64,000 nucleotides of DNA from an uncultured Dehalococcoidia bacterium (GTDB lineage: Bacteria; Chloroflexota; Dehalococcoidia; Lucifugimonadales; CATOSD01). Under the pieces are notes generated by a model, which made no database searches, was not told where the DNA came from, and saw only the letters and a list, made by a program, of their open reading frames with translations. Shown one piece after another: positions 47,700-55,740 of this stretch. Made by a program: the position numbers and the translations under genes. Every line of letters starts with the position of its first letter. Position 1 is the stretch's first letter. The stretch covers positions 558,001 through 622,000 of the forward strand of contig CATOSD010000001.1 of assembly GCA_951812395.1 (NCBI GenBank). The letters run 5' to 3'.

Positions 47700-47941
47700 T
47701 GCTGGAGCACAAGGGTTACGTCGGTGAAGTCGTCTATGACGATGAGGCCGAGGTCCTGCACGCTAGAGTCATCAACAGCGGTTCATATCCAATAGCCAAT
47801 GCCGAAGCAACCGACGTGGAGGGAATCAAGCGGGAATTCCGCGCCTCCATTGACGCATACCTCGATGGGTGCGCCGAACTTGGAATCGAACCCGTCGCGC
47901 CTGTCGCCTTGACCGTGACAGCAGACTCGAGCGGCTGTTAG
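47699..47941 (+). CDS. hicB: HicB-family antitoxin, short form
   Basis: 80 residues. The partial RNase H-like HicB core is clear: EHKGYVGEVVYDDEAEVLHA, ATDVEGIKREFRASIDAYLD, GCAELGIEPVAP. It ends right there; the ribbon-helix-helix DNA-binding tail usual for this subfamily is missing, and no neighbouring frame restores it. The protein may neutralise HicA but probably cannot autoregulate by DNA binding. Confidence 0.75.
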   Translation: MLEHKGYVGEVVYDDEAEVLHARVINSGSYPIANAEATDVEGIKREFRASIDAYLDGCAELGIEPVAPVALTVTADSSGC

Positions 47942-48105
47942 CGCCGTGCCCTCAGCCGCGGAACGCCCCTGAAAGCAGAAGCCAAGCAACAACGAGACGA
48001 CACGAATCACACGCCCATTGGCTTGCGTTCGCCATCTTCGGCGGCGAAATCAGCTTTGGAAAGCTACGCCTAGAGGTCTGAACGACCGCCGACGAGGGAT
48101 GCTCG

Positions 48106-48359
48106 TCAGTGGTCCTCTTCGGTGTAGGGAACATTGCTCAGTCGCTCCATCTCGGCATCTGTAAGGTCGGACAGCAGCGCGCGAAAATCGTCGATGTCGT
48201 CATGCACGAGCCGATGACCGCCGTCGGTAAACGGGCAATTCTCGCTCTGGGCCGAAGGCGGGGCCTCCTCCATCACTACCACGCGCACCTTGTTCCAGCG
48301 CCGAAGGCGCGGCGCACAGAGCGGCATTGCCAGCCCCAACAACTATGATGTCGAAAAAT
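48106..48359 (-). pseudogene. N-terminal fragment of a diverged TcuA-like FAD oxidoreductase
   Basis: Minus-strand FFDIIVVGAGNAALCAA then, after a one-base frameshift near 48280, EEAPPSAQSENCPFTDGGHR and LLSDLTDAEMERLSNVPYTE match the first 85 residues of the gene at 45245-46744, but with roughly three of four bases identical, so the copy is old. The first codons touch the first base of tRNA-Gln copy 2. No rest of the gene follows. Confidence 0.8.
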
Positions 48360-48433
48360 TGCCCGGTGGTGTAGTGGCAGCACAATGGACTTTGGCTCCA
48401 TTGACCGAGGTTCGAATCCTCGCCGGGCAGCCA
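48360..48433 (+). tRNA. tRNA-Gln (anticodon TTG), copy 2, with encoded CCA
   Basis: Bases 48360-48430 are identical to copy 1, then CCA is encoded (48431-48433), unlike copy 1. Flanks differ completely from copy 1: a gene fragment abuts the 5' end. Reading back on the minus strand beyond the 3' end gives AITEADVEQAMLEWL, like the start of a type I restriction HsdR subunit, also cut off at the tRNA. Confidence 0.94.
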
Positions 48434-48501
48434 CTCCAGCATGGCCTGTTCGACGTCAGCCTCGGTTATAGCTGTCCTTTTGGATGCCTGGCCCCGCCAG
48501 C

Positions 48502-49797
48502 CTAGAGTGTCAGTTGATCCCTTCCCGGCGCGAAGTAGTCCAGCCCAGCGCCACGGCCTTCGCACAGCGAACGAACGGGCACGGCGAACATGCCGTCGCC
48601 GAAGCCTGCGGTGATCTCGCCGTCGTAGAGCACGACTCCGGACGCGAACCGGTCTCCGGCAGCCTTCCTCAGCTTGCGCAGCCCCCTAAAGTCGGACGGT
48701 GTCACCGTGGCGGCGGCTTTCACCTCTACTCCGGCCACTGCCGTCGCGCCTCGCTCGATAACGATGTCAACCTCCACCTTGTCCTTGTCGCGATAGTGGC
48801 AGAACGACAGCGGCTGCTCCTGGCATACAGCCTGGCGTTTAAGCTCCTGGAACACGAAGGTCTCCAACATCTGACCCAACGGCGCGCGCTCCCTGGACAG
48901 TGCGTCCGGGCTGAGTCCGAGCAGGGCGCATCCAACGCCGGTGTCACCCAGGTGAAGCTTGGGAGTCTTGACCAACCGGTTGAGCCGGTTGCTGTGCCAC
49001 GGCGGCAGCTTGTCGATGAGAAACAGGCGCTCCAGGAGCTGCACGTAATAGCCAATGGTGGGACGGCTGAGATGGAAGGGAGAAGCCAGGTCGGACAGGT
49101 TGAACAGGCGCGCCGTTTGCGAGGCGGCCGCGCCAAGCAATCTGGGGAGAGCGTCCAGGTCGCTGATCCTGGATATGTCCCGGACGTCTCGCTGGAGTTG
49201 CGTGTCGACGTAGTTGCGGTACCAGTTTGCGCGGCGCCTGTATGTGGGACGCGCCAAGGCCGCCGGGTATCCGCCGGCGGCTATCCGTGCTGGGAGGTCG
49301 CCGGCAAGTCGTGAGGTTGCGGAAGTTGGAAACGTTCCGCGAAACAGGTCGTCGAGAAAGTCGGGGATGACCCCGTGCAACTCGCTTTGCGAGAGCGGGT
49401 GCAGCCTCAGGACCTCCATCCGGCCGGCCAACGAGTCCGATAACGAGGGCAACAGCAGGACCTGTGAAGAGCCGGTCAGCAGGAATCTGCCTGGAGCGCG
49501 GCGACGGTCTATCTCCTGTTTCAGGGCGGTGAAAAGTTCGGGGACGCGCTGTATCTCGTCGAGGATGGCGCGCTCCGACAGCCCTGCCACAAAGCCCGCC
49601 GGGTCGGTTGCCGCCGCAGCGCGCGCGACGTCGTCGTCAAAGCTGATGTAGTCGTAGCCCAGGGAATCGCCGACCATACGGGCGAGGGTCGTCTTGCCGC
49701 ACTGCCTCGGTCCGTGCACGAGCACCGCCGGCGAATCGGCCAGCGCCTCCACTAGACTTCGTTCGGCGAACCGTCGATAAAGCTTAGTCGTTCGCAT
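48502..49797 (-). CDS. AAA_14 / DUF4143 ATPase
   Basis: 431 residues. N-terminal AAA_14: Walker A VHGPRQCGKTTLARMV, Walker B RAILDEIQRVPELFTALKQE, sensor LLTGSSQVLLLPSLSDSLAG. C-terminal DUF4143 nuclease-like fold: YVDTQLQRDVRDISRISDLD and the PD-(D/E)XK-like VEVDIVIERGATAVAGVEVK. Role of the family is unproven; it is common in prokaryotic accessory regions. ATG 49797 follows the last of four 23-bp repeats directly. Confidence 0.87.
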   Translation of the reverse strand: MRTTKLYRRFAERSLVEALADSPAVLVHGPRQCGKTTLARMVGDSLGYDYISFDDDVARAAAATDPAGFVAGLSERAILDEIQRVPELFTALKQEIDRRRAPGRFLLTGSSQVLLLPSLSDSLAGRMEVLRLHPLSQSELHGVIPDFLDDLFRGTFPTSATSRLAGDLPARIAAGGYPAALARPTYRRRANWYRNYVDTQLQRDVRDISRISDLDALPRLLGAAASQTARLFNLSDLASPFHLSRPTIGYYVQLLERLFLIDKLPPWHSNRLNRLVKTPKLHLGDTGVGCALLGLSPDALSRERAPLGQMLETFVFQELKRQAVCQEQPLSFCHYRDKDKVEVDIVIERGATAVAGVEVKAAATVTPSDFRGLRKLRKAAGDRFASGVVLYDGEITAGFGDGMFAVPVRSLCEGRGAGLDYFAPGRDQLTL

Positions 49798-49879
49798 CGT
49801 CCAATCGTAACTTTGGCTTGCGTCCAATTGCAAGGCACGATAGCGTCCAATTGCAAGCTAGGGATTCGTCCAAACGCAA
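49798..49879 (-). repeat. Four direct repeats with exact 23-bp period upstream of the DUF4143 ATPase
   Basis: Plus-strand CGTCCAA starts at 49798, 49821, 49844 and 49867. Read with the gene, each unit is TTGCAATTGGACG (variants TTGCGTTTGGACG and TTACGATTGGACG) plus ten variable bases; the last unit abuts the ATG. Looks like an iterated operator or binding site. Confidence 0.9.
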
Positions 49880-50030
49880 ACACGACAGAGATCGACCTTG
49901 CCTGATCTTCTCTTGAGACTTCACAAAAAGTGGAGCCATCGGGGCCATGAGTTGCCCTTCGCCCCGTCGCTCGACGCAGGCATGACTCGGGGCGAAAACG
50001 ACTGGCGCGCCCAACCTGGTCTCCCGGAGA
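49880..50030. other. Intergenic stretch without recognisable gene
   Basis: No ORF with a ribosome site and no clear hairpin was seen. It joins the repeat array to the SDR remnant. Confidence 0.4.
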
Positions 50031-50414
50031 CTAGGCTACAGTGCGGGCCTTCAGGCGTTCCCCGCGACGAGCGCAAGCCCTGATAAGTCCTCGAAATATC
50101 CGGGCGTGGGGTGGGTGCAGGGCATACCAGTAGGTCAGGCCCGCAAGCCCTTTCGGGATGAACACGACAGTATGCTCCAGCCGACTCTTGCACTCTTGGG
50201 TTTCCTGGCCTTCGTACTGAAGCCATGCGCGCGCCGGAAGCTTCATCTCCGCCCTGAGACGGACCATGCGGCCGGCCGCCAGCGCTTCTACCCTCCAGAA
50301 GTCCAAGGCGTCACCGGCTCGCAGGTCATCCGGAAGGCGGCGTCCTCTTCGGAGACCGACGCCGCCCAGCAGGCGGTCCACCATCCCGCGCATCTGCCAT
50401 AGCCAGTTCGCGAA
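50031..50414 (-). pseudogene. C-terminal fragment of a DUF2867-type SDR (NAD(P)-binding) protein
   Basis: About 128 residues: FANWLWQMRGMVDRLLGGVG, DLRAGDALDFWRVEALAAGR and LAGLTYWYALHPPHARIFRG are the characteristic end of SDR proteins with a C-terminal DUF2867/SRPBCC-like domain. Upstream the frame continues as low-complexity sequence with no Rossmann fold, so the N-terminal two thirds is missing. Confidence 0.7.
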
Positions 50415-51045
50415 GCACCATCCCCGCGCACCCCGGCCGCGTCCTTTCACCCTCCCCCAACCCATTCGCGTCCTCATACCTCCAAAAAAAACCGTCACTT
50501 TCCCGCGCCACCCGTGTCCCGACCTTGACCCACACACGTCCCACGCACGTCCCGTCTCTGCCCCCAATCTGCGCCATTTCTTCCCACGAATTCGCCCCAA
50601 TCCCGCATTTTCGCCAACGCTATTGAAATATACGCACATACGTGCTACCCTCGCCCAAGCGAGGGACCGACCCCGCGGCCCGCAGACCAACAAGGCCCCA
50701 GGCAGGGTTTAGCCAGAGCATCCGCAAGGACGTCGAAAACCGGCCACCGGCCACCGACGCGGCCCATGTCCTACTCTTCCACGCGGCGCGACACCTGTGC
50801 CCCAAAACCCCGCGCCGGCATTACAGATTCGCGTAGGACCGCCGATACCCCCAGCTACGAACACAACAGAATGTCGCAGAAACGAACAGATTTCGCGTTC
50901 TCGCTCTCGCGAGACGGCCTGCGGTGGGCGCACCCGGTAAACTGACACAGGCTCCAGATTCGCCAGGCAGTTTGACAGCGAGAAGCCAGCGCCCTAATCT
51001 GGGCTTAACCCCAATTCAAGCCAAATCGACCAGGAGGAGTGTGAC
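50415..51045. other. Intergenic stretch with a strongly C-rich, G-poor strand
   Basis: No gene recognised. From about 50430 to 50620 the plus strand is dominated by C with runs such as CCCTCCCCCAACCC and almost no G, then an AT-rich patch around 50620-50645. The rest is ordinary GC-rich sequence. The abrupt skew starts where the SDR fragment ends. Confidence 0.5.
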
Positions 51046-51918
51046 ATGACATCCAGCATTCAGACAACCTACGACGTGCAGATCGAGGACGTGGAGTATC
51101 TGCGCCACGGCGACAAACCCTTCCTGGCGCGACTCTTCAGGCCCCAGGGCACAGGTCCTTTCCCGGTCATGGTCGAGCTGCACGGCGGCGCCTGGGTGAA
51201 CGGCAACCGCGAGAACGGCAACGTCGGCAACGAAGCGCTGGCCAGGAACGGCGTCATCGTGGCCGCCCTGGATTTCCGTGTCCCGCCCGAAGCGCCGTAC
51301 CCCGCTTCCCTGGCGGACATCCACTACGGCATCCGCTGGGCCAAGGCGAACGCCAAGGGCTGGAACGGCATTTCAGCAAATGTCGGCGCCATGGGAACCT
51401 CGAGCGGCGCCCACCAGGCCATGCTGCTCGGCATGCGCCCCAACGATTCCCGCTACGCCGCGCTGCCTTTCCCCGGCGGCTCAACCAGGCTGGACGGCGC
51501 CCTGGGCTGCGTGATCATGGTCTCCCCGGTGATAGACCCCCTGGGCCGCTACCATTTCGCCAAGGGCCTGCGGACCGACGTCACGCGCCCCGATTCGGTC
51601 GGCGAAAACACGGTGGCGATGCACGACATGTATTGGGTGACGGAAGAGGCGATGGCGGAAGGTGCTCCCGCACGCATCCTGGCCGGCGGGGAGTCCACGG
51701 AGCTGCCGCCTACGCTGTGCCTGGCACGATCCTACGAGGCGGCGCACCCGCGCCCAGACCTGGACGAGTTCATCAGCCAGTACCGTAACGCCGGCGGTCG
51801 GATCGACGTGACGATTTTCGAAGAGGAAGGTGATGGCGTCCTCCGCGACCTCGACTCCAGTGTTGCGCAGCAGGCCCTCACCGAGATGACCGCCTTCATA
51901 CAGGAGCACCTCGCCTAA
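51046..51918 (+). CDS. Alpha/beta hydrolase (HGG-motif, esterase/lipase type)
   Basis: 290 residues, ATG after AGGAGGAGTGTGAC. Oxyanion-hole HGGAW motif in VMVELHGGAWVNGNREN and nucleophile elbow GTSSGAHQA (GxSxG). The Asp region is PDLDEFISQYRNAGGRIDV. The usual catalytic Gly-His near the C-terminus is not obvious (FEEEGDGVLRD), so activity is uncertain. Followed by a strong terminator. Confidence 0.85.
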   Translation: MTSSIQTTYDVQIEDVEYLRHGDKPFLARLFRPQGTGPFPVMVELHGGAWVNGNRENGNVGNEALARNGVIVAALDFRVPPEAPYPASLADIHYGIRWAKANAKGWNGISANVGAMGTSSGAHQAMLLGMRPNDSRYAALPFPGGSTRLDGALGCVIMVSPVIDPLGRYHFAKGLRTDVTRPDSVGENTVAMHDMYWVTEEAMAEGAPARILAGGESTELPPTLCLARSYEAAHPRPDLDEFISQYRNAGGRIDVTIFEEEGDGVLRDLDSSVAQQALTEMTAFIQEHLA

Positions 51919-51952
51919 CCCCGTCGGCCCAAATCGCGGAGGCAGACAGCGA

Positions 51953-51984
51953 CGGCGGACTCAGCCCATCGGGCGGGTCCGCCG
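51953..51984 (+). terminator. Stem-loop terminator after the hydrolase
   Basis: CGGCGGAC ... GTCCGCCG with inner GCCC-ATC-GGGC, 35 bases past the stop, then CCTCTATT. Strong stem, weak T tract. Confidence 0.65.
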
Positions 51985-52312
51985 CCTCTATTCCGGCGGG
52001 CCTGATAGGCTCCGCGTTCAGACGAGAACGAGCGCGGGCCCGATTTCGCCCACCCTCTTGATTCGCTCGCACAGCCGTGCTATTCTCCCTCACGTGCCAG
52101 CCACCACCAGCGCGCCGGCCCCCAGCGCTTGCCAGGACGCGGCCGCTGCGGTGCTTGCCCGGCCGCTCCGCAGTCCGGGACCGGGCCCTGTCCCATCTGA
52201 GGAGCAGATCGACCCAGGCCCGTTCAGTAGCGGCTCAAAACAGATCGAAAGTCACCTGCAACCGGCCACGATTAGACGGGCGGCAAGTACGAACGTAATG
52301 AGACACTTTTCC

Positions 52313-52440
52313 CCGAATTTTCCTGACATTCCGCAAACATGCGCTTAAACCTCGTCTGGTCTAACTGGCTGTAGGAGGTGGGCACACCTATGGCGCACCG
52401 GACCAGTTGGAAGGAGAAACTCGCTGAACACCATCCGATC
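52313..52440 (+). pseudogene. Duplicated leader and first codons of the HAD gene
   Basis: This matches 55664-55790 closely: GACATTCCG, CGCTTAAAC, TCGTCTGGTCTAA, GGCTGTAGGAGGTG, then ATG 52390 reading AHRTSWKEKLAEHH against PNRTSWMEKLAEHH in the intact HAD gene. Similarity ends after about 18 codons at the end of the GyrI-like gene on the other strand. Confidence 0.8.
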
Positions 52441-52900
52441 AGCGCACCGGGAAGAAGATGTCGGTGCGCCACTTCGACTGGTCGGGCTCGGCGCCGGGGT
52501 CGGTGACGTAGACCTCCCAGGGCGCGCCCGCGGGTTGGAGCCCCTGCGACCCCATCCACTCCACCAGCGACGACCATGTCTGCGGGAGGGCGTCGTACGG
52601 TCCGGTGTGAGTCACGGTCGCCACTGTCCCGGCGGGCAGTTCGCCGGCTTTCACGCGACCCGCGCCCTCAACCGGGGAGGCCACGGGCATCCCGCATTCG
52701 AGCTCGACAGTGTTGCCGTCCATGGAGTGGTACAACGCGAACGGCATGCCGTCCGGCTGCTGCCCAATCTGCTGGATGAATGCGTACACCTCGCCAAACA
52801 GAGGCCCCATTATCTCTCCGATATCGTCCATCGTGGTCGAGGTGCGAACAGCCACAAAGGGCTGCGCCTCCACCTTTTTCGTCCCGAATTCCTGGTCCAT
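52439..52900 (-). CDS. GyrI-like/AraC effector-binding domain protein, copy A
   Basis: 153 residues, a free-standing GyrI-like (SOUL/Rob effector-binding) domain: VEAQPFVAVRTSTTMDDIGE at the start and GTVATVTHTGPYDALPQTWS in the second repeat, ending WEVYVTDPGAEPDQSKWRTD. No DNA-binding domain. By family it binds small molecules or gyrase. Copy B at 57463 is about four-fifths identical by eye, and both share a promoter-region motif. Confidence 0.87.
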   Translation of the reverse strand: MDQEFGTKKVEAQPFVAVRTSTTMDDIGEIMGPLFGEVYAFIQQIGQQPDGMPFALYHSMDGNTVELECGMPVASPVEGAGRVKAGELPAGTVATVTHTGPYDALPQTWSSLVEWMGSQGLQPAGAPWEVYVTDPGAEPDQSKWRTDIFFPVR

Positions 52901-52955
52901 CAGTTACCCCTTACGTTCGCCTGCGAGTAGCAGGTTTGTTAGTCGTTTGTCCGCG

Positions 52956-52973
52956 CCGATAGTTGTACCACCC
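52956..52973 (-). promoter_or_regulatory. 17-bp motif conserved upstream of both GyrI-like genes
   Basis: GGTGGTACAACTATCGG on the minus strand, 56 bases ahead of copy A; GGTGGTACAACTGTCGG (57998-57982) lies 58 bases ahead of copy B. The flanks are not alike, so the motif is probably a promoter core or operator. Confidence 0.6.
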
Positions 52974-53141
52974 ATCACGTTACTCTTGCAGGCATATGAC
53001 CTTGCCCCATTTTCTGTACCAGCCTGAATGCGAGTCCTATGGGTTTGACCTGACCTCCATAGACGTACCGCGGTTGTGTCGGACGCAAAAGGGCAGGTCA
53101 CGAGCACAAGGTCGGCTCTGACCGGGTCTGGGCACGTGGAA

Positions 53142-54881
53142 TCAGGCGCTGCTCTCGACCTGAATCGTGACTACGTCCACGCCGTGGAACTTCTGGTGGC
53201 GCACACCGGACGCATAGTACCGTAACAGTCTGAGCGACAGCTCATCGGCCGTTGGCACAGCGGACTCGTCGGTCAGAAATGCCAGTTGGTCCTGGATGTT
53301 CTCCTGGCGCGTTGTGGCGATGAACTCGATATCCACCGTCGTTCCCTGTGGCCGCGCTATGATGATCAGGCGCGGACTCTCTGACCCCTCAGCGTCGTAC
53401 TTCCCCGAAAGCAGGCTGGTGAGCGTCTCTTCGCCGGCTGACCGCAGCCGCAGCGTCGAGGATTCATTCCATCCCATTCCAGACGCCAGTCGGATGAGGA
53501 ACTTGTCAATCGCCGATAGTGAGGCCATGTCCAGCGTGACCTCGAGCCGCGAGCGCCGTGTGCTCATCGCTTCCAGCAGGAGCGTCATGCCGATAGCCAC
53601 AATTGCGCCGATCGTGACGCCGTTTCCGAGCAGTGCGCCCAGCTCATCGCCAAAGAGCTCCCGAGTCAGCGGGTGACTGTGGAGGCCCAATCCCAGCGAA
53701 CTCGCGAGCGCTACCACCAACAGGCGCGGGGGGTCGATGCCGTCTCGCATGACAGTTTGAAAGCCGCTGACGAAGAGGATGCCCATGGACAGCATCAGGT
53801 AGGCGCCCAAGACTGGTCCGGGTATCGTTAACAGGAGGGCGGCGAACTTGGAGAAGAAGGCCAGCGTCACGATGATCATCCCAACAGCAACGCCGACTCG
53901 ACGGGCGGCTACGCCGGTGAGATTGATCAGTGAGAGGCTGTAGGAGGAATTGGCCATAGTGGGCAGTGTGCCGGCAATCCCGGCGAGCAACATCCCAATG
54001 CCGTTGACGCTGACCATGCCCTGAATCTGGCGGAAATCGATCGCCCGCGGCCGGCGGCGGGAACCCTGTTGAATCACCACACCATCGCTGATAGTCTTGA
54101 TTCCGAGCACCAGAGTGAGTATCGCGAAGCTGGGAAGGAGTGCCCAGAACTCACTGGTCGGCGTAAACTGGAAGCTCAAGGACGGGATCTCGGGGATGCC
54201 GAACCAGCGGGCGTTCATGATTCGGTCCGCATCCAGCACTCCGAATGGGGCGGCTACGGCGGTCCCGGCCAGTATGCTGATAAACGGGGCAACCACGCGC
54301 CAACGTCCCTTGGCGCGCAGCGTCACTACTACCGAAACCAGCAGCGTCGTCCCGGCGATCAGGGGACCGGCGGTGGGTGGCGCGCCGGCCGGCAAGTCCA
54401 GCACCGAGTCGAATGCGATGGGCAGCACACTGACGGCGATCAGCATCGTCACCGTGCCGGAGACAATCGGCGTGATGATTCGACGCAACAAAGGCAGCCA
54501 CCAGGAGAGCGCGACCTGAATCAAGCTGCAAATGACCATCAGGCTCGCGAAGGTCCCCGGCCCAGCCGTGGTGACAGCCGCCACCATAATCGCTATGAAC
54601 AGGGCCGCGGGCCACGCGAGCACGATGTGGCCGGCGCCGAATCGCCCCAGCTGGAACGCCTGCAACGCTGTAATCCCCGCACAGATCAGCATCGCGGCGA
54701 AGACGCTCCAGGTCAGATAGCTGTCGTCCAGCCCGGCGGCGCGAATGGCTATCGCCACGTTCAACACCGTCGGCGCGAGCACAAGCGCGGCGCCCTGAAA
54801 CCCGACCGCCAACGCAGTTGACGGAGGACAGGCCTCCTCGGGCTCGAATCGAATGGGCTGTTCCGCGCTTCTGGCACTCAA
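53142..54881 (-). CDS. Xanthine/uracil permease (NCS2) fused to an anti-sigma-like HATPase domain
   Basis: 579 residues. Residues 20-440 are a 14-helix nucleobase:cation symporter-2 domain (IVLAWPAALFIAIMVA, SFAILTLVLGIKTISDGVVI, NSSYSLSLINLTGVAARRVG). From about 445 a cytoplasmic domain RLEVTLDMASLSAIDKFLIR, ESSTLRLRSAGEETLTSLLS, SPRLIIIARPQGTTVDIEFI resembles the RsbW-type HATPase of anti-sigma factors (a helix with E-E-x-x-T). NCS2 proteins normally end after the last helix. This is a possible sensor-transporter. Ligand unknown. Confidence 0.75.
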   Translation of the reverse strand: MSARSAEQPIRFEPEEACPPSTALAVGFQGAALVLAPTVLNVAIAIRAAGLDDSYLTWSVFAAMLICAGITALQAFQLGRFGAGHIVLAWPAALFIAIMVAAVTTAGPGTFASLMVICSLIQVALSWWLPLLRRIITPIVSGTVTMLIAVSVLPIAFDSVLDLPAGAPPTAGPLIAGTTLLVSVVVTLRAKGRWRVVAPFISILAGTAVAAPFGVLDADRIMNARWFGIPEIPSLSFQFTPTSEFWALLPSFAILTLVLGIKTISDGVVIQQGSRRRPRAIDFRQIQGMVSVNGIGMLLAGIAGTLPTMANSSYSLSLINLTGVAARRVGVAVGMIIVTLAFFSKFAALLLTIPGPVLGAYLMLSMGILFVSGFQTVMRDGIDPPRLLVVALASSLGLGLHSHPLTRELFGDELGALLGNGVTIGAIVAIGMTLLLEAMSTRRSRLEVTLDMASLSAIDKFLIRLASGMGWNESSTLRLRSAGEETLTSLLSGKYDAEGSESPRLIIIARPQGTTVDIEFIATTRQENIQDQLAFLTDESAVPTADELSLRLLRYYASGVRHQKFHGVDVVTIQVESSA

Positions 54882-54980
54882 TGCTCGGTCAATTTCCCCC
54901 TTCCCGGTTTAGCGGAGACGTCTTCTGGAAAATCTCGCAGTCTATTGTCTAGGAGGATACAGCACGCTGGAAGCAGGCGC

Positions 54981-55670
54981 TCACTGCCCGGGCAGCGCGA
55001 AAGCGACGAGCGCCGCTTCCGAGCCACGGCCCGTGGCGATAACGACGAACTGGCGGCCCGACTCCGCACGGTAGGTCATCGGGTTCGCGTTGGTCGGAAA
55101 CGGCGTTGCGCCTCGCCAGAGTTCGGCGCCCGTTGCCTTGTCGAACGCATACAGGTACGGGTCGCCGCCGCCGAGGAACACCAGTCCGCCCCTGGTCACC
55201 AGCAGTCCGGAGTTGCCGAGCGTGCCCAGCCGCTCCGGCAGGTCGACGCCGCGAAGCAATGGGTGAGTGCGGATGCCGTCGCTCCCTTCCCCGAAGGGCG
55301 CCTTCCACGCGATCTCGCCTGCATTCAGGTCGACCGCCACCAAGTGCGCGTAGGGGCGGCTTGGTGAGCGGGATCGGGCCTAGCGCGCTCTCCGGGGCCT
55401 GCACCGCGCCCGGTCCGCCGGCCTCCCGGAACATAACGCGCGTCGCGCCAAATGGGCAGTTGTTGCTGTACTCGACGTCTACACGCGGGTCGTCGCCCAA
55501 GTTCTCGCAGACCTGGTTTGTGTCGGCTTCCTCCGACGTCCGCACGTACAGCATCCCGGTCTAGGGGTCGAACGCGGCCCCGCCCCAGTTTGCCCCGCCG
55601 CTCGCGCCCGGGCGCTGTAGAGTCTGCTGAAGCGGGCCAGGGTGAGACCACGCCCCAATATTCCCGATTT
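54981..55670 (-). pseudogene. Degraded PQQ-dependent quinoprotein dehydrogenase, C-terminal part
   Basis: Minus-strand ASGGANWGGAAFDP is followed by an in-frame TAG (where the family has Glu) and then TGMLYVRTSEEADTNQVCEN. Near 55350 the frame shifts by one base, and VAVDLNAGEIAWKAPFGEGS, LGNSGLLVTRGGLVFLGGGD and YAFDKATGAELWRGATPFPT complete a normal beta-propeller end at 54981. The N-terminal half and heme or signal regions are absent. So: 5' deletion, one stop and one frameshift. Confidence 0.82.
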
Positions 55671-55719
55671 CCTAACATTCCGTAAACGTCCGCTTAAACT
55701 TCGTCTGGTCTAATGGCTG

Positions 55720-55740
55720 TAGGAGGTGCTGACTCCTATG
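55720..55740 (+). promoter_or_regulatory. Ribosome-binding site held in a small hairpin (HAD gene)
   Basis: TAGGAG (55720-55725), loop GTGCTGA, CTCCTA (55733-55738) pairs the Shine-Dalgarno bases and reaches the A of the ATG. In the truncated copy, AGGTG (52376-52380) pairs with CACCT (52385-52389) instead: different bases, same structure. Confidence 0.45.

Noticed and set aside
49798..49879. CRISPR or origin iterons
   Set aside because: Only four 13-base units with 10-base spacers, no cas or replication initiator gene nearby; an operator-like array is the simpler reading.
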